Shown piece by piece: positions 41,723 through 54,640 of a stretch of DNA of 64,000 bases (positions within the stretch are counted from its first letter, which is position 1; every line of letters starts with the position of its first letter). Both the position numbers and the translations under genes were made by a program. The notes below the pieces were generated by a model, which was not told where the DNA came from, did no database searches, and saw only the letters and a program-made list of their open reading frames with translations. Source of the DNA: SAR86 cluster bacterium AG-422-O05 (lineage in GTDB: Bacteria > Pseudomonadota > Gammaproteobacteria > Magnimaribacterales > D2472); the NCBI GenBank assembly GCA_003213495.1, contig QCMW01000001.1, forward strand, positions 372,001 to 436,000. The letters run 5' to 3'.

Positions 41723-42476
41723 GATAATAGCCATTGCCAACCAAAAAGGAGGTGTTGGAAAAACAACAACAGCAGTTAATTTGGCAGCAAGCTTGGTTGC
41801 AACAAAACGAAAGGTGTTGCTGGTTGATCTAGACCCCCAAGGTAATGCCACATCAGCAGCTAGCATTACATCACCAAGACCAAAAACCTTATGTGATTAT
41901 TATTTTGAAGGAGCACAAATCAAAGATTGTGTTTACAGCAGCAAAGACGGCTTCGATATTTTGCCTGGCGACGAAGGATTAATAGCGCTAGAAATTGCAA
42001 TAAGAAACGACAACAAACAAGGGTTTCTTGCTAAAGCCCTTAAATCGTTTTCAGAAACTCATAACTACACCATAATAGACACCCCTCCTACACTTAATCA
42101 GCTAACAATTGAGGCACTTTTTTGTGCATCTGGAACATTAATACCTCTACAATGTGAATATTATTCGCTTGAGGGCGTTGCGGGCTTAATGAAAACAATA
42201 CAAACAATATCAGATAAAAACATGTCGACTAATAGGGTTTTGGGTATAGTAAGAACCATGGTTGATATGAGAAACAATCTAGCCAAAGAAGTTTCAGACG
42301 AGCTTGAAAAACATTTCAAAGATTTGGTTTTTAACACCCTTATACCAAGAAACGTAAAACTAGCCGAGGCGCCCAGTCATGGACTTTCTGGTATAAAATA
42401 TATGCCTAATTCGTATGGCGCTAAAGCCTATTTAGCTTTGGCTGGCGAGCTGATTAGAAGAGTTGAGTATGTCTGA
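41715..42476 (+). CDS. parA: Chromosome partitioning ATPase ParA (Soj)
   Basis: 253 residues. Deviant Walker A KGGVGKTTTAVNLA with both lysines, Walker A' VDLDPQGNATSA and Walker B TIIDTPPTLNQL. It forms dynamic gradients on the nucleoid that move ParB-parS complexes. Chromosomal type, lacking the N-terminal HTH of plasmid ParA. Next to parB, which overlaps its end by 8 bases. Confidence 0.96.
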   Translation: MNRIIAIANQKGGVGKTTTAVNLAASLVATKRKVLLVDLDPQGNATSAASITSPRPKTLCDYYFEGAQIKDCVYSSKDGFDILPGDEGLIALEIAIRNDNKQGFLAKALKSFSETHNYTIIDTPPTLNQLTIEALFCASGTLIPLQCEYYSLEGVAGLMKTIQTISDKNMSTNRVLGIVRTMVDMRNNLAKEVSDELEKHFKDLVFNTLIPRNVKLAEAPSHGLSGIKYMPNSYGAKAYLALAGELIRRVEYV

Positions 42477-43308
42477 AGAAAACAAAACCCTAAACAGGGG
42501 CCTTGATGCTCTTTTGGGGCAAAACAACGCAAAACAACGATCTGTTAAAGAGGTTGATTTACTAAAAATTAAACCAGGCAGGTTTCAGCCTAGGTCTAAT
42601 TTTGACAAAGAAAAGTTAGAAGAGCTTACTGCATCAATAAAGAATCAAGGCGTGCTATCACCAATATTGGTAAGAGAGCTTGGGCTCAATGAGTTTGAAG
42701 TCATAGCTGGAGAAAGAAGACTCAGGGCTGCAAAAATGGCCGGACTTAAAACAATTCCCTGCCTAATAGATCAAAAAGAAGATCAGGATGCGTTGGTTTC
42801 AGCGCTTATCGAAAACCTGCAGCGGGAAGATCTTAATCCGGTTGAAGAGGCAAGAGGTCTTGATAGGCTTAAGCGAGAGTTTGGTTTAACCCAAGATGAG
42901 GTTGCCTCCTCTACAGGAAAAGCGAGAAGCACGGTTGCAAATTCATTGAGAATCTTATCACTACCAGCATCAGTGCTGGAGCTTCTTGCTCTCGGAAAGA
43001 TTGAAAAAGGACATGCAAAACTTCTTGCATCTATATCCCCAGAAGAAGCAGAAAAATTAGCTCAAAAAATTGTTAGTCAAAAAATTTCCGTAAAAGACTT
43101 AAGCAATATTTCAACCCCCAACAAATCAAAATTAAAAACAAAAGTAAAAGATACAGATTTACTGAATATTGAAAAAGAGATGAGCGAGCTTTTTGGTCAT
43201 AAAATAGAAATTGAAACAAAGAATAAAAAAGCGGGAAAGGTATCAATTAGTTATAAAACATTAGATGAGCTGGACAACATAATTAACAAGTTAAAAAATA
43301 AACAATAA
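42469..43308 (+). CDS. parB: Chromosome partitioning protein ParB (Spo0J)
   Basis: 279 residues from the ATG at 42469 (MSEENKTLNRGLDALL); the track starts two codons earlier at a TTG. The CTPase domain has VIAGERRLRAAKMAGLKTIPC and ENLQREDLNPVEEA; a helix-turn-helix for parS follows (LTQDEVASSTGKARSTVANSLRIL), and a C-terminal dimer domain. The cognate parS is within recF, about 10 kb away. Confidence 0.96.
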   Translation: MSEENKTLNRGLDALLGQNNAKQRSVKEVDLLKIKPGRFQPRSNFDKEKLEELTASIKNQGVLSPILVRELGLNEFEVIAGERRLRAAKMAGLKTIPCLIDQKEDQDALVSALIENLQREDLNPVEEARGLDRLKREFGLTQDEVASSTGKARSTVANSLRILSLPASVLELLALGKIEKGHAKLLASISPEEAEKLAQKIVSQKISVKDLSNISTPNKSKLKTKVKDTDLLNIEKEMSELFGHKIEIETKNKKAGKVSISYKTLDELDNIINKLKNKQ

Positions 43309-43386
43309 ACATCTTGTTAATGAATAGATATATTTTTATAATTCTCGCCTGAAGAGCAATTTATTTTAAACAAAATCAACCTAAGC

Positions 43387-44840
<1,454 letters not shown>

Positions 44841-44852
44841 GAAATCTAAACT

Positions 44853-45323
44853 ATGGACATTAACGCGACCCTTATAGCTCAAGCAATTGTGTTTACTGCA
44901 TTTGTGGCAATTTGTTGGAAATTCATATATCCACCAATGCTCTCGATGATGCATGAAAGAGAGCAAAGGATAGCTGAGGGCCTAGAGGCGGCAAAAAAAG
45001 CAGACGACTCTTTAGAAGAAGCAAAGCTTATGTACAACAAAGAGCTTAGTAAGGCAAAAAAAGAGGCGGCCGAAATAATTGAAAAAGCAAACTCAAGGGC
45101 GTCACAAATAGTATCAAATGCAAAAACGAAGGCAGAAGAAGAAGCAGAAAAAATTATGACCTCTGCAAATACAACCATTGAAAGTGAAACAAACAGAGCA
45201 AAAGAAGAGCTAAGGCAGCAGATGTCAGACATAATTATTGATACCACCAAAAAAATATTGGATGAAGAAATTTCTGCTGAAAAACATGACGACTTGCTTA
45301 AAAAAGCAGCGCAGGACCTCTAA
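44853..45323 (+). CDS. atpF: ATP synthase Fo subunit b
   Basis: 156 residues: one N-terminal membrane helix (AQAIVFTAFVAICWKFIYPPM) and a long charged coiled coil (EAAKKADDSLEEAKLMYNKE...). It is the peripheral stalk linking Fo to the delta subunit. Its stop overlaps the atpH ATG by one base. Confidence 0.95.
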   Translation: MDINATLIAQAIVFTAFVAICWKFIYPPMLSMMHEREQRIAEGLEAAKKADDSLEEAKLMYNKELSKAKKEAAEIIEKANSRASQIVSNAKTKAEEEAEKIMTSANTTIESETNRAKEELRQQMSDIIIDTTKKILDEEISAEKHDDLLKKAAQDL

Positions 45324-45859
45324 TGATTGAATTAACACCGCTAGCCAGACCATACGCCAAGGCTGTTTTTGCTTCCGCTCTAGATACTGAGAGCGTTGAT
45401 GAAATAAAAGAAGAGCTTAAAACTATGGCATTGGTCTCATCAACAACAGAAGTTAAAAATTTGATTGAGGATCCAACTCTGTCAAATAATGAAATTCTTA
45501 ATTCATTAAAATCTTTGCTTGATGGTTCAATATCTAAAACCTCTCAATCACTGCTAAATGTTTTGGCTGAGAACAATAGATTTAATCTTCTTGAAGCCAT
45601 ATTTGAAATATATAAAGAAATTGTTGCCAAGCATAAAGAACAAAAATCTGTTGAGGTTTTTGTCGCAACCGAGCCTTCTAGCGATACAGAAGAAACAATC
45701 AAAACAAGACTTGTATCCACATATGGTGAAGGCACAAATGTAGAATTTAAAATAGACCCAAATATCATGGGCGGCCTATCAATTAAAGTAGGCGACGAAA
45801 CTTTAGATCTTTCTGTTAAAGGAAAGGTTAAAAAATTAATTAATCAATTAAACTTTTAG
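45323..45859 (+). CDS. atpH: ATP synthase F1 subunit delta
   Basis: 178 residues. The N-terminal [12 protein letters not shown] motif and helical bundle, then the C-terminal [11 protein letters not shown] and [28 protein letters not shown] block are typical of delta (OSCP). It caps the alpha3-beta3 hexamer and holds the b stalk. Confidence 0.95.
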   Translation: MIELTPLARPYAKAVFASALDTESVDEIKEELKTMALVSSTTEVKNLIEDPTLSNNEILNSLKSLLDGSISKTSQSLLNVLAENNRFNLLEAIFEIYKEIVAKHKEQKSVEVFVATEPSSDTEETIKTRLVSTYGEGTNVEFKIDPNIMGGLSIKVGDETLDLSVKGKVKKLINQLNF

Positions 45860-45867
45860 GTGAAAAT

Positions 45868-47412
45868 ATGAGCCAATTAAATCCATCAGAAATATCCAGC
45901 GTTTTAAAAGAAAAAATTGCAGGGCTAGATTTATCTGCTGAGAGAAAAAATGAAGGAATAATCGTAAGTGTTTCAGACGGTATTGTCAGAATCCACGGCA
46001 TGGGTGATGTCATGTATGGAGAGCTTATTGAGTTTGAAAATGGAGTTCTTGGACTAGCATTAAATCTTGAACAAGATTCAGTAGGCGCGGTTGTGCTGGG
46101 CGATTACCTTGATTTAGTTGAAGGTCAAAAAGTAGTTTGCACAGGAAAAATTCTTGAAGTGCCTGTTGGAGAGTCTATGCTTGGGCGGGTTGTAGATGCA
46201 ATAGGAGTTCCGATTGATGGCAAAGGAGAAATAAAGGCAGAGTCGTCATCACCTGTAGAAGTTGTTGCTCCAGGAGTTATAGCAAGACAGGGAGTTGATC
46301 AGCCGGTTCAAATTGGTCTTAAAGCGGTTGATTCAATGGTTCCCATTGGCAGGGGGCAGCGGGAGCTAATAATTGGTGACAGGCAAACAGGAAAAACTGC
46401 CGTTGCCATTGACGCAATCATCAATCAAAAAGGAACAGGCATTAAATGTATTTATGTAGCCATTGGTCAAAAACAATCAACTGTCGCCAATGTTGTTCGC
46501 AAACTAGAGGAGTATGGTGCAATGGAACATACAATAGTTGTTTCGGCAACAGCATCTGATCCAGCGCCAATGCAATATATTTCTGCGTATGCCGGATGTG
46601 CAATGGGAGAATATTTTAGGGATAAAGGAGAAGATGCCTTAATAGTATACGATGATCTTTCAAAGCAAGCTGTAGCTTATCGTCAAGTTTCTTTACTACT
46701 TAAGAGGCCACCAGGCAGGGAAGCATATCCAGGAGATGTTTTTTATCTTCATTCAAGATTGCTTGAGAGAGCAGCAAGGGTTAATGCCGACTATGTAGAA
46801 AAAGTTACAAATGGAAAAGTAAAAGGTAAAACAGGATCATTGACCGCACTGCCTATTATTGAGACGCAGGCTGGGGATGTTTCTGCTTTCGTTCCAACAA
46901 ACGTAATATCAATAACCGATGGTCAAATTTTCCTCGAAACAGACTTATTCAACTCAGGAATTAGACCTGCTATAAATCCCGGTATATCGGTTTCAAGAGT
47001 TGGCGGAGCTGCACAAACAAAAATAATGAAAAAGCTTAGCGGAGGAGTGAGAACTGCTTTAGCGCAATACAGAGAGCTCGCATCTTTTTCTCAATTCGCA
47101 TCTGATTTAGATGATGCAACAAAAGCTCAATTGGCAAGCGGACAAAGAATTACTGAACTTTTAAAACAGAAACAATATGCACCAATGAGTGTTGCACAAC
47201 AATCTATAAGCCTATTTGCTGCTGATAGAGGCTTTATGGATGACGTAGAAATTGAAAAAATTGGCTCTTTTGAATCTGCACTTCACGCCTATCTAACAGC
47301 TGAGTATTCAGATTTAGAAAATAGTATTAATGAAACAGGTGATTGGAATGATGAAATCGAAAAACAATTCACCAAAATTTTAGAATCATTCAAAAAAACT
47401 CAAACTTATTAA
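45868..47412 (+). CDS. atpA: ATP synthase F1 subunit alpha
   Basis: 514 residues. Walker A is [13 protein letters not shown], Walker B is [12 protein letters not shown], and the arginine-finger region is [12 protein letters not shown]. The N-terminal ISSVLKEKI and beta-barrel [11 protein letters not shown] are typical. It forms the non-catalytic nucleotide sites. Confidence 0.98.
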   Translation: MSQLNPSEISSVLKEKIAGLDLSAERKNEGIIVSVSDGIVRIHGMGDVMYGELIEFENGVLGLALNLEQDSVGAVVLGDYLDLVEGQKVVCTGKILEVPVGESMLGRVVDAIGVPIDGKGEIKAESSSPVEVVAPGVIARQGVDQPVQIGLKAVDSMVPIGRGQRELIIGDRQTGKTAVAIDAIINQKGTGIKCIYVAIGQKQSTVANVVRKLEEYGAMEHTIVVSATASDPAPMQYISAYAGCAMGEYFRDKGEDALIVYDDLSKQAVAYRQVSLLLKRPPGREAYPGDVFYLHSRLLERAARVNADYVEKVTNGKVKGKTGSLTALPIIETQAGDVSAFVPTNVISITDGQIFLETDLFNSGIRPAINPGISVSRVGGAAQTKIMKKLSGGVRTALAQYRELASFSQFASDLDDATKAQLASGQRITELLKQKQYAPMSVAQQSISLFAADRGFMDDVEIEKIGSFESALHAYLTAEYSDLENSINETGDWNDEIEKQFTKILESFKKTQTY

Positions 47413-47423
47413 AGTAGAAATTT

Positions 47424-49675
<2,252 letters not shown>

Positions 49676-49677
49676 AA

Positions 49678-50091
49678 ATGAAATCTATTAAAGTCAGTAT
49701 TGTTTCTTCAAGTGAGGAAATTTATTCCGGAGAAGCAACAATGGTCTTTGCAACGGGCACATTGGGTGAACTAGGAATTGCTCCCGGACACACTCCGTTG
49801 CTTACTGGTCTGGCTCCTGGACCTGTAAGAGTTCAAGATGGCAATGATGAAAAAACCTTTTTTTGCTCAGGCGGATTTATTGAAGTCCAACCTGATATCG
49901 TTACTTTTTTGTCCGATACAGCTGAAAGAGCTGATTCGCTAGATGAAGCAGAAGCGATAAAGGCAAAAGAACAGGCTGAAAAGGATTTGTCTGATAAAAA
50001 CGATAAAATTGATTATGCTAAAGCAGCCGCACAATTAGCAGAGGCCGCTGCAAGACTAAAAACTATTCAAAAACTTCGCAAAAACCAGTAA
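49678..50091 (+). CDS. atpC: ATP synthase F1 subunit epsilon
   Basis: 137 residues: the N-terminal beta sandwich (VSSSEEIYSGEATMVFATGTLGELGIAPGHTPLLT) and a C-terminal helical hairpin (AAQLAEAAARLKTIQKLRK) able to inhibit ATP hydrolysis. It starts 2 bases after atpD. Confidence 0.96.
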   Translation: MKSIKVSIVSSSEEIYSGEATMVFATGTLGELGIAPGHTPLLTGLAPGPVRVQDGNDEKTFFCSGGFIEVQPDIVTFLSDTAERADSLDEAEAIKAKEQAEKDLSDKNDKIDYAKAAAQLAEAAARLKTIQKLRKNQ

Positions 50092-50113
50092 GGTATCTAT
50101 TTAACCTTATATT

Positions 50114-51469
50114 GTGAAAATACATACTATTATTCTAGCTGCTGGGGAGGGCTCTAGAATGATTTCAAACAAAGCTAAATCTCTCCAACATATTGGTGGG
50201 CAATCTATGCTCACAAGGATTTATGAGACAGTTTCAAGCATTACAAATGAAACCTCGTTTGTTGTTGGCTATGAGAAAGAAGCAATAATTAAAGAAACAA
50301 AAAAATTTGTAGGAGAAATAAATATTTGTGTTCAAGAAAAACCTATTGGAACAGCAGACGCGGTTAAAGCTGCGCTTAACAATATATCACCAGATTCACA
50401 AACACTAATCTTGTACGGAGATGTACCATTAATTAAATTACAAACATTAAAAAAAATGCTATCTGCTAATGAAGATAGCTTAACAATCTTAACCACCGAG
50501 TTGACTGACCCTACAGGATATGGAAGAGTAAAAAAAGATGATGCAGGACGCGCCTTATCTATTGTTGAAGAGAAAGATGCGACCTCCGAAGAAAAGAAAA
50601 TAAAAGAGATTTTTACAGGGGTTTTGTGTTGTAAAAAAACTTTATTAGAAGAAGCAATTAGTCAGGTTGATAATCATAATGCTGCTGGAGAATATTACTT
50701 AACAGATATAGTTTCTATAATTAGCGCAAAAGGGTATAAAATTAATACATGTGTAGCTTCTAACGATGAAGTCAAGGGAGCTAATACAAAAAGGGAGTTA
50801 TCAGAACTGGAGTGCATTTACAGAAAAATGAAAGCAGATGAATTATTAGATATGGGCGTTGCTGTCTCGGACCCAGCAAGACTTGATGTTAGAGGTAATA
50901 TTTCTGTAGGCAAGGATTGTTCTGTCGATGTTAATGTAATTTTAGAGGGCGAGGTTGTATTAGGAAATAACGTATCAATTGGCCCCAATAGTATATTAAA
51001 GGATGTAGAAATTGGAGATAACACAGTTATAGAGGCTTTTTCACATCTTGTATCTTCTAAAGTTGGAAGTAATTGTTCTATAGGCCCCTATGCGAGATTG
51101 CGCGAGGGAAGTTATGTAGATGATGAGGCGAAGATTGGTAACTTTGTTGAAACCAAAAAGACAAAAGTAGGCAAGTCTTCCAAAGCTAATCATTTTGCTT
51201 ACTTAGGAGATGCTGAAATTGGAGACGAATCCAACATAGGAGCCGGAACCATAACATGCAACTATGATGGAAAAAATAAACACAAAACAAAAATTGGTGA
51301 TAAGAGTTTCGTTGGAACCAATTCATCTTTAGTTGCGCCAATTACAATTGGATCTAATGCTTATGTTGCTGCTGGATCAGTTATTACAAAAGATGTCCCA
51401 GATAATGCGCTTGGTGTTGGAAGATCAAAACAAAAAAATAAAGAGAATTGGTCTAAGAAAAAGGATTAA
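50114..51469 (+). CDS. glmU: Bifunctional N-acetylglucosamine-1-phosphate uridyltransferase / glucosamine-1-phosphate acetyltransferase
   Basis: 451 residues from a GTG. The uridyltransferase half starts IILAAGEGSRMISNKAKSLQ, where the usual Pro-Lys of the signature reads Ala-Lys but the Lys is kept; the GDVPL motif follows. The acetyltransferase half is a left-handed beta helix of hexapeptide repeats ending GAGTITCNYDGKNKHKTKIGDKSFVGTNS. It makes UDP-GlcNAc for peptidoglycan and lipid A. It directly precedes glmS. Confidence 0.96.
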   Translation: MKIHTIILAAGEGSRMISNKAKSLQHIGGQSMLTRIYETVSSITNETSFVVGYEKEAIIKETKKFVGEINICVQEKPIGTADAVKAALNNISPDSQTLILYGDVPLIKLQTLKKMLSANEDSLTILTTELTDPTGYGRVKKDDAGRALSIVEEKDATSEEKKIKEIFTGVLCCKKTLLEEAISQVDNHNAAGEYYLTDIVSIISAKGYKINTCVASNDEVKGANTKRELSELECIYRKMKADELLDMGVAVSDPARLDVRGNISVGKDCSVDVNVILEGEVVLGNNVSIGPNSILKDVEIGDNTVIEAFSHLVSSKVGSNCSIGPYARLREGSYVDDEAKIGNFVETKKTKVGKSSKANHFAYLGDAEIGDESNIGAGTITCNYDGKNKHKTKIGDKSFVGTNSSLVAPITIGSNAYVAAGSVITKDVPDNALGVGRSKQKNKENWSKKKD

Positions 51470-51471
51470 CT

Positions 51472-53298
51472 GTGTGCGGAATCATAGCAGCTGCTTCAAA
51501 TAGAAATGTCGGTAAACTTTTAGTTCAAGGACTCCATAAAATGGAATACAGAGGATATGATTCTGCAGGAATTGCTTTGCATCAAGACGATGGCATAGCT
51601 CACCTGCGAACACTTGGAAAAGTTCAGCTTCTTGAAGAAAAAATGATTTCTGAAAAGCCTAAGAGCAAATTGGGTATTGCTCATACAAGATGGGCGACGC
51701 ATGGAGAGCCATCAGAAACTAATGCTCATCCTCACAAATCACAAGATTCGATTTATATTGTTCATAACGGCATTATTGAAAATTACGTTCAGCTTAAAGA
51801 AGATTTAAAGCAAAGTGGCTACGAATTTTCATCACAAACTGACTCAGAACTAATTGCACACCTTCTTGATCATCATATTAATCAAGGCCAATCAATGGTT
51901 GATGCAATGTATGCTGCAAAAGAAAAACTTGAGGGAGCATATGCAATAGCTGCAATTGATATAAAAGATAGTACAAATTTAGTTATTGCGAGGAACAAGT
52001 CACCCTTATTGATTGGCATTGGAACTGATGAGATGTTTGCGGCTTCAGATCCACTTGCTATAGCACAGCAAACCAATGATTTTATATTTTTAGAAGATGG
52101 TGATGTTGCAGAAATCTCTGCAAATACTTATAAAATTTTTGATGAATCTAAAAAAGAGGTTGTTCGAAAAATTACCCGTATAGACATATCAGCTGAAGCT
52201 ACATCAAAAGGTGGATACAGGCACTATATGGAAAAAGAAATATACGAACAGCCTGAAGCTGTTTCAAATACTATTGATGGAAGAATTGGTGGCGAAGATG
52301 TTTTAGATAATATTTTTGGTCTTGGTTCGAGCGACCTATTTTCAAAAGTGAAGCGCATCCAAATAGTTGCATGCGGAACCAGTCTTCACGCAGGAAGAGT
52401 TGCTGCAAATTGGTTTTCATCTATTGCAGAGTTACCTTGTCAAATAGATTATGCAAGCGAGTATAGATATAGAAACCCACACGTAGATGAGAAATCGTTA
52501 TTAGTAACTATTTCTCAATCAGGCGAAACGGCAGATACATTGGCTGCACTGAATTACGCAAAAGAAAAAGATTATCTTTCTACACTTACAATTTGTAATG
52601 TTCCAACAAGCTCTTTAGCAAGGGAGTCAGAGTTTTCGTTTTTTACAAATGCTGGACCTGAGATTGGTGTTGCCTCAACAAAAGCTTTTACAACTCAATT
52701 GGCAGCATTGATGCTATTAGCATTATCGCTTGCAAAAAGCAGGAATTTAAATCCAAAGCTTAGAGGAAGAGTAGTTCAAGCTTTAAGATTGTTGCCAGAA
52801 ACCATAGCTGAAGCTTTAAAATCAAAAGATCAGATGATTGAGATAGCCCCAGATATAGCCAATAAAGATAATGCACTATTTTTAGGAAGAGGTATTTTTT
52901 ATCCAATTGCTAAAGAGGGAGCACTTAAATTAAAAGAGATTTCTTACATTCATGCTGAGGCATATCCAGCTGGAGAGCTTAAGCATGGCCCACTTGCACT
53001 AATTGATGAAAACATGCCAGTTATAGCTTTGGCGCCAGAGAGTGAAATCGCAGAAAAATTAATTTCTAACCTTGAAGAGGTTAAAGCAAGAGGTGGAACT
53101 CTTTATGTTTGTGCTGATCCATCAGTTACAATGGTGGTTAAGTCGGGCAAATTAATCCCTATGCCCGAATGCGACTTTTTTATGTCACCTATTGTATATA
53201 ATATTCCATTACAAATTCTTTCATACGAAGTTGCTCTCCTAAGAGGAACAGACATTGATCAGCCAAGGAATCTTGCTAAATCAGTGACGGTGGAGTAG
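51472..53298 (+). CDS. glmS: Glutamine-fructose-6-phosphate aminotransferase (isomerizing)
   Basis: 608 residues from a GTG start directly followed by the catalytic Cys (MCGIIAAAS). The glutaminase domain has HTRWATHGEPSETNAHPH; two SIS domains contain ACGTSLHAGR, SQSGETADTLAAL and a C-terminal DQPRNLAKSVTVE. It supplies glucosamine-6-phosphate. No glmS ribozyme-like leader fits in the 2-base gap before it. Its last five codons are the repeated attachment-like sequence of the accessory region. Confidence 0.98.
   Translation: MCGIIAAASNRNVGKLLVQGLHKMEYRGYDSAGIALHQDDGIAHLRTLGKVQLLEEKMISEKPKSKLGIAHTRWATHGEPSETNAHPHKSQDSIYIVHNGIIENYVQLKEDLKQSGYEFSSQTDSELIAHLLDHHINQGQSMVDAMYAAKEKLEGAYAIAAIDIKDSTNLVIARNKSPLLIGIGTDEMFAASDPLAIAQQTNDFIFLEDGDVAEISANTYKIFDESKKEVVRKITRIDISAEATSKGGYRHYMEKEIYEQPEAVSNTIDGRIGGEDVLDNIFGLGSSDLFSKVKRIQIVACGTSLHAGRVAANWFSSIAELPCQIDYASEYRYRNPHVDEKSLLVTISQSGETADTLAALNYAKEKDYLSTLTICNVPTSSLARESEFSFFTNAGPEIGVASTKAFTTQLAALMLLALSLAKSRNLNPKLRGRVVQALRLLPETIAEALKSKDQMIEIAPDIANKDNALFLGRGIFYPIAKEGALKLKEISYIHAEAYPAGELKHGPLALIDENMPVIALAPESEIAEKLISNLEEVKARGGTLYVCADPSVTMVVKSGKLIPMPECDFFMSPIVYNIPLQILSYEVALLRGTDIDQPRNLAKSVTVE
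53284..53298 (+). repeat. Attachment-like core, copy A (3' end of glmS)
   Basis: GTGACGGTGGAGTAG, the codons for VTVE and stop of the real glmS. Matches copy C at 14 of 15 bases and copy B at 12 of 15. The same peptide end is encoded at each copy, so the copies look like remnants of glmS 3' ends. Confidence 0.75.
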
Positions 53299-53300
53299 AT

Positions 53301-53320
53301 TTGGTTGTACCAGTTTTTTA
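53301..53320. repeat. Left terminal inverted repeat of the nuclease unit
   Basis: TTGGTTGTACCAGTTTTTTA, ending directly before the nuclease ATG at 53321. It matches the complement of 53856-53875 at 18 of 20 positions. It starts two bases after the glmS stop codon. Confidence 0.8.
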
Positions 53321-53857
53321 ATGAAACCTACTTTAAAAATTTTTGTTCAGAAAAACTTTTTACAATCGAATGAATGGAAAGAAGTAAAAAAATTATCCAA
53401 TAAGTTGTTTAAACTTCTTTCTGACCCGAATGTAATAAAAAAAATTAAAAAAGTTAATCAACCGGGAGTTTCTAGTCACAAAATCCAAGAAGTAATAACT
53501 AAAGAGTCTGAAAAGATAGGATTTAAAAGTGAGATGAATGGATTATTTTCTAACTATAAAAATTCAAAACTTAGACCTGATTTTTATAAAAAGGTATTAA
53601 AAACAGGTGTGATAATTGAAGTTGAGAAAGGACAAACAGTTCAAAACAATAATGATTTAAAAGATTTTTGGAAATGTCATATTTGTGATGAAGTTAATTA
53701 TTTATTTCTATTTGTTCCTCAGATTCTTATTCAGAATGAAGAAGACAAAAGAAAGAAAAGTAAAAAACCTTTTAAAGATGTGTGTAATCATATGACTTCA
53801 TTTTTTGAACCACAGAATTACACTAACGTAAGGGGAGTTGTTGTCTTTGGATATTAA
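53321..53857 (+). CDS. PD-(D/E)xK-like endonuclease, restriction-enzyme-like
   Basis: 178 residues, soluble and very basic. A nuclease-type core is visible: LRPDFYKK (Asp87) followed by GVIIEVEKGQT (Glu100, Glu102, Lys103), NNNDLKDFWKCHIC and a hydrophobic strand YLFLFVPQ. This ExE-K arrangement resembles type II restriction enzymes of the BamHI/BglII kind, which is a comparison from memory. There is no methyltransferase in the window. The ORF fills the space between two 20-bp inverted repeats. It could be a solitary restriction or homing-type nuclease. Confidence 0.6.
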   Translation: MKPTLKIFVQKNFLQSNEWKEVKKLSNKLFKLLSDPNVIKKIKKVNQPGVSSHKIQEVITKESEKIGFKSEMNGLFSNYKNSKLRPDFYKKVLKTGVIIEVEKGQTVQNNNDLKDFWKCHICDEVNYLFLFVPQILIQNEEDKRKKSKKPFKDVCNHMTSFFEPQNYTNVRGVVVFGY

Positions 53858-53875
53858 AAAAACTAGTACAACCAA
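53856..53875. repeat. Right terminal inverted repeat of the nuclease unit
   Basis: AAAAAAACTAGTACAACCAA, overlapping the TAA stop of the nuclease gene. Its complement is TTGGTTGTACTAGTTTTTTT, nearly identical to the left repeat. As RNA the right arm reads in the A-rich sense, so it is not a terminator for the nuclease gene by itself. Confidence 0.8.
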
Positions 53876-53884
53876 TTCAACTTC

Positions 53885-53899
53885 GTTACAGTGGAGTAA
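53885..53899 (+). repeat. Attachment-like core, copy B
   Basis: GTTACAGTGGAGTAA, again encoding VTVE and stop in frame but preceded by an unrelated sequence. It lies 601 bases after copy A and ends the first unit. Confidence 0.7.
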
Positions 53900-54020
53900 G
53901 TTCAACCCAACTTTCGTTTTAACCTCGCATTCTGCGGGAGTTTCAAAAATCACTAAAATTTAACTCCGGTAAAAACTACCCTAAATTTTTTGCCTATTTT
54001 TTCGTATTAGCGGAACTCAT

Positions 54021-54044
54021 AAGGGGTTGATATGACTTGTTGCG
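54021..54044 (+). repeat. 24-base direct repeat, copy 1
   Basis: AAGG followed by two G, then TTGATATGACTTGTTGCG. Identical to 54641-54664 except for the two central bases (GG against TT). It lies 36 bases before the MORN gene. Confidence 0.7.
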
Positions 54045-54080
54045 AAACATGATGGCGAATTAAAGTGGCATAATTAATCT

Positions 54081-54623
54081 ATGACAAAGAAACCCGAAAT
54101 CCCCAAAGAAGAAGACGTTATTTTAAGAAAGGACGGTCTTTATTATGTTAAAGATGCAAAGGTCTCATTTACAGGGATCTCAGAAGATTTTTTTGAAAAC
54201 AGCCAATTAAAATCAAGAGGAAACTATAAAGATGGAAAATTGCACGGACTTTATGTGTTGTTCTATGAAAACGGCCAATTAAAATTTAAAGGAAATTATA
54301 AATACGGAAAAGAGTATGGACTTTATGAGTGGTATCACAAAAACGGTCAACTACATAGCAAGCAAAAATACGAAAAAGGTCAAATTATAGATGGACAGCA
54401 TGAGTGGTTCTATGACAACGGTAAATTAGAGTATAGGGAAACATTTAAAAACGGAAAACTCCATGGTCCTAATGAGTCATTCTACAAAAACGGCCAATTA
54501 CAAAATAGGACTAACTATAAAAACGGAAAACAACATGGACTTAGTGAGTGGTTCGATGAAAACGGTAAGTTTATACAAACCATGACCCTTAGAAATGGTC
54601 AAACCATCGATATTAAGTACTAA
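54081..54623 (+). CDS. MORN-repeat protein, YwqK-type (putative antitoxin family)
   Basis: 180 residues built of about five repeats of the pattern YENGQLKxxGNYKxGKxxGLxEW (for example LFYENGQLKFKGNYKYGKEYG). This matches the MORN-2/YwqK 'toxin-antitoxin system' family, in which a toxin partner is often suggested but rarely shown. There is no signal peptide, so it is probably cytoplasmic. No nearby toxin gene is obvious: flanks are non-coding with direct repeats. Confidence 0.8.
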   Translation: MTKKPEIPKEEDVILRKDGLYYVKDAKVSFTGISEDFFENSQLKSRGNYKDGKLHGLYVLFYENGQLKFKGNYKYGKEYGLYEWYHKNGQLHSKQKYEKGQIIDGQHEWFYDNGKLEYRETFKNGKLHGPNESFYKNGQLQNRTNYKNGKQHGLSEWFDENGKFIQTMTLRNGQTIDIKY

Positions 54624-54640
54624 TCAATTGTTTTAGTTGT

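Larger units (their letters stand above)
53858..54080. other. 223-base gap between the nuclease and MORN genes
   Basis: Contains the right inverted repeat, attachment-like copy B, an imperfect hairpin CTCGCATTCTGCGGGAG and the first 24-base direct repeat. I see no coding frame of note. The segment before copy C (CAACCAAACTT ... TTTTCAAAAAC ... CTAAAAT) partly resembles the segment after copy B. Confidence 0.45.

Noticed and set aside
51472-53298. Possible glmS ribozyme before glmS
   Set aside because: Only 2 bases separate glmU and glmS, so there is no room for one, and glmU is intact.
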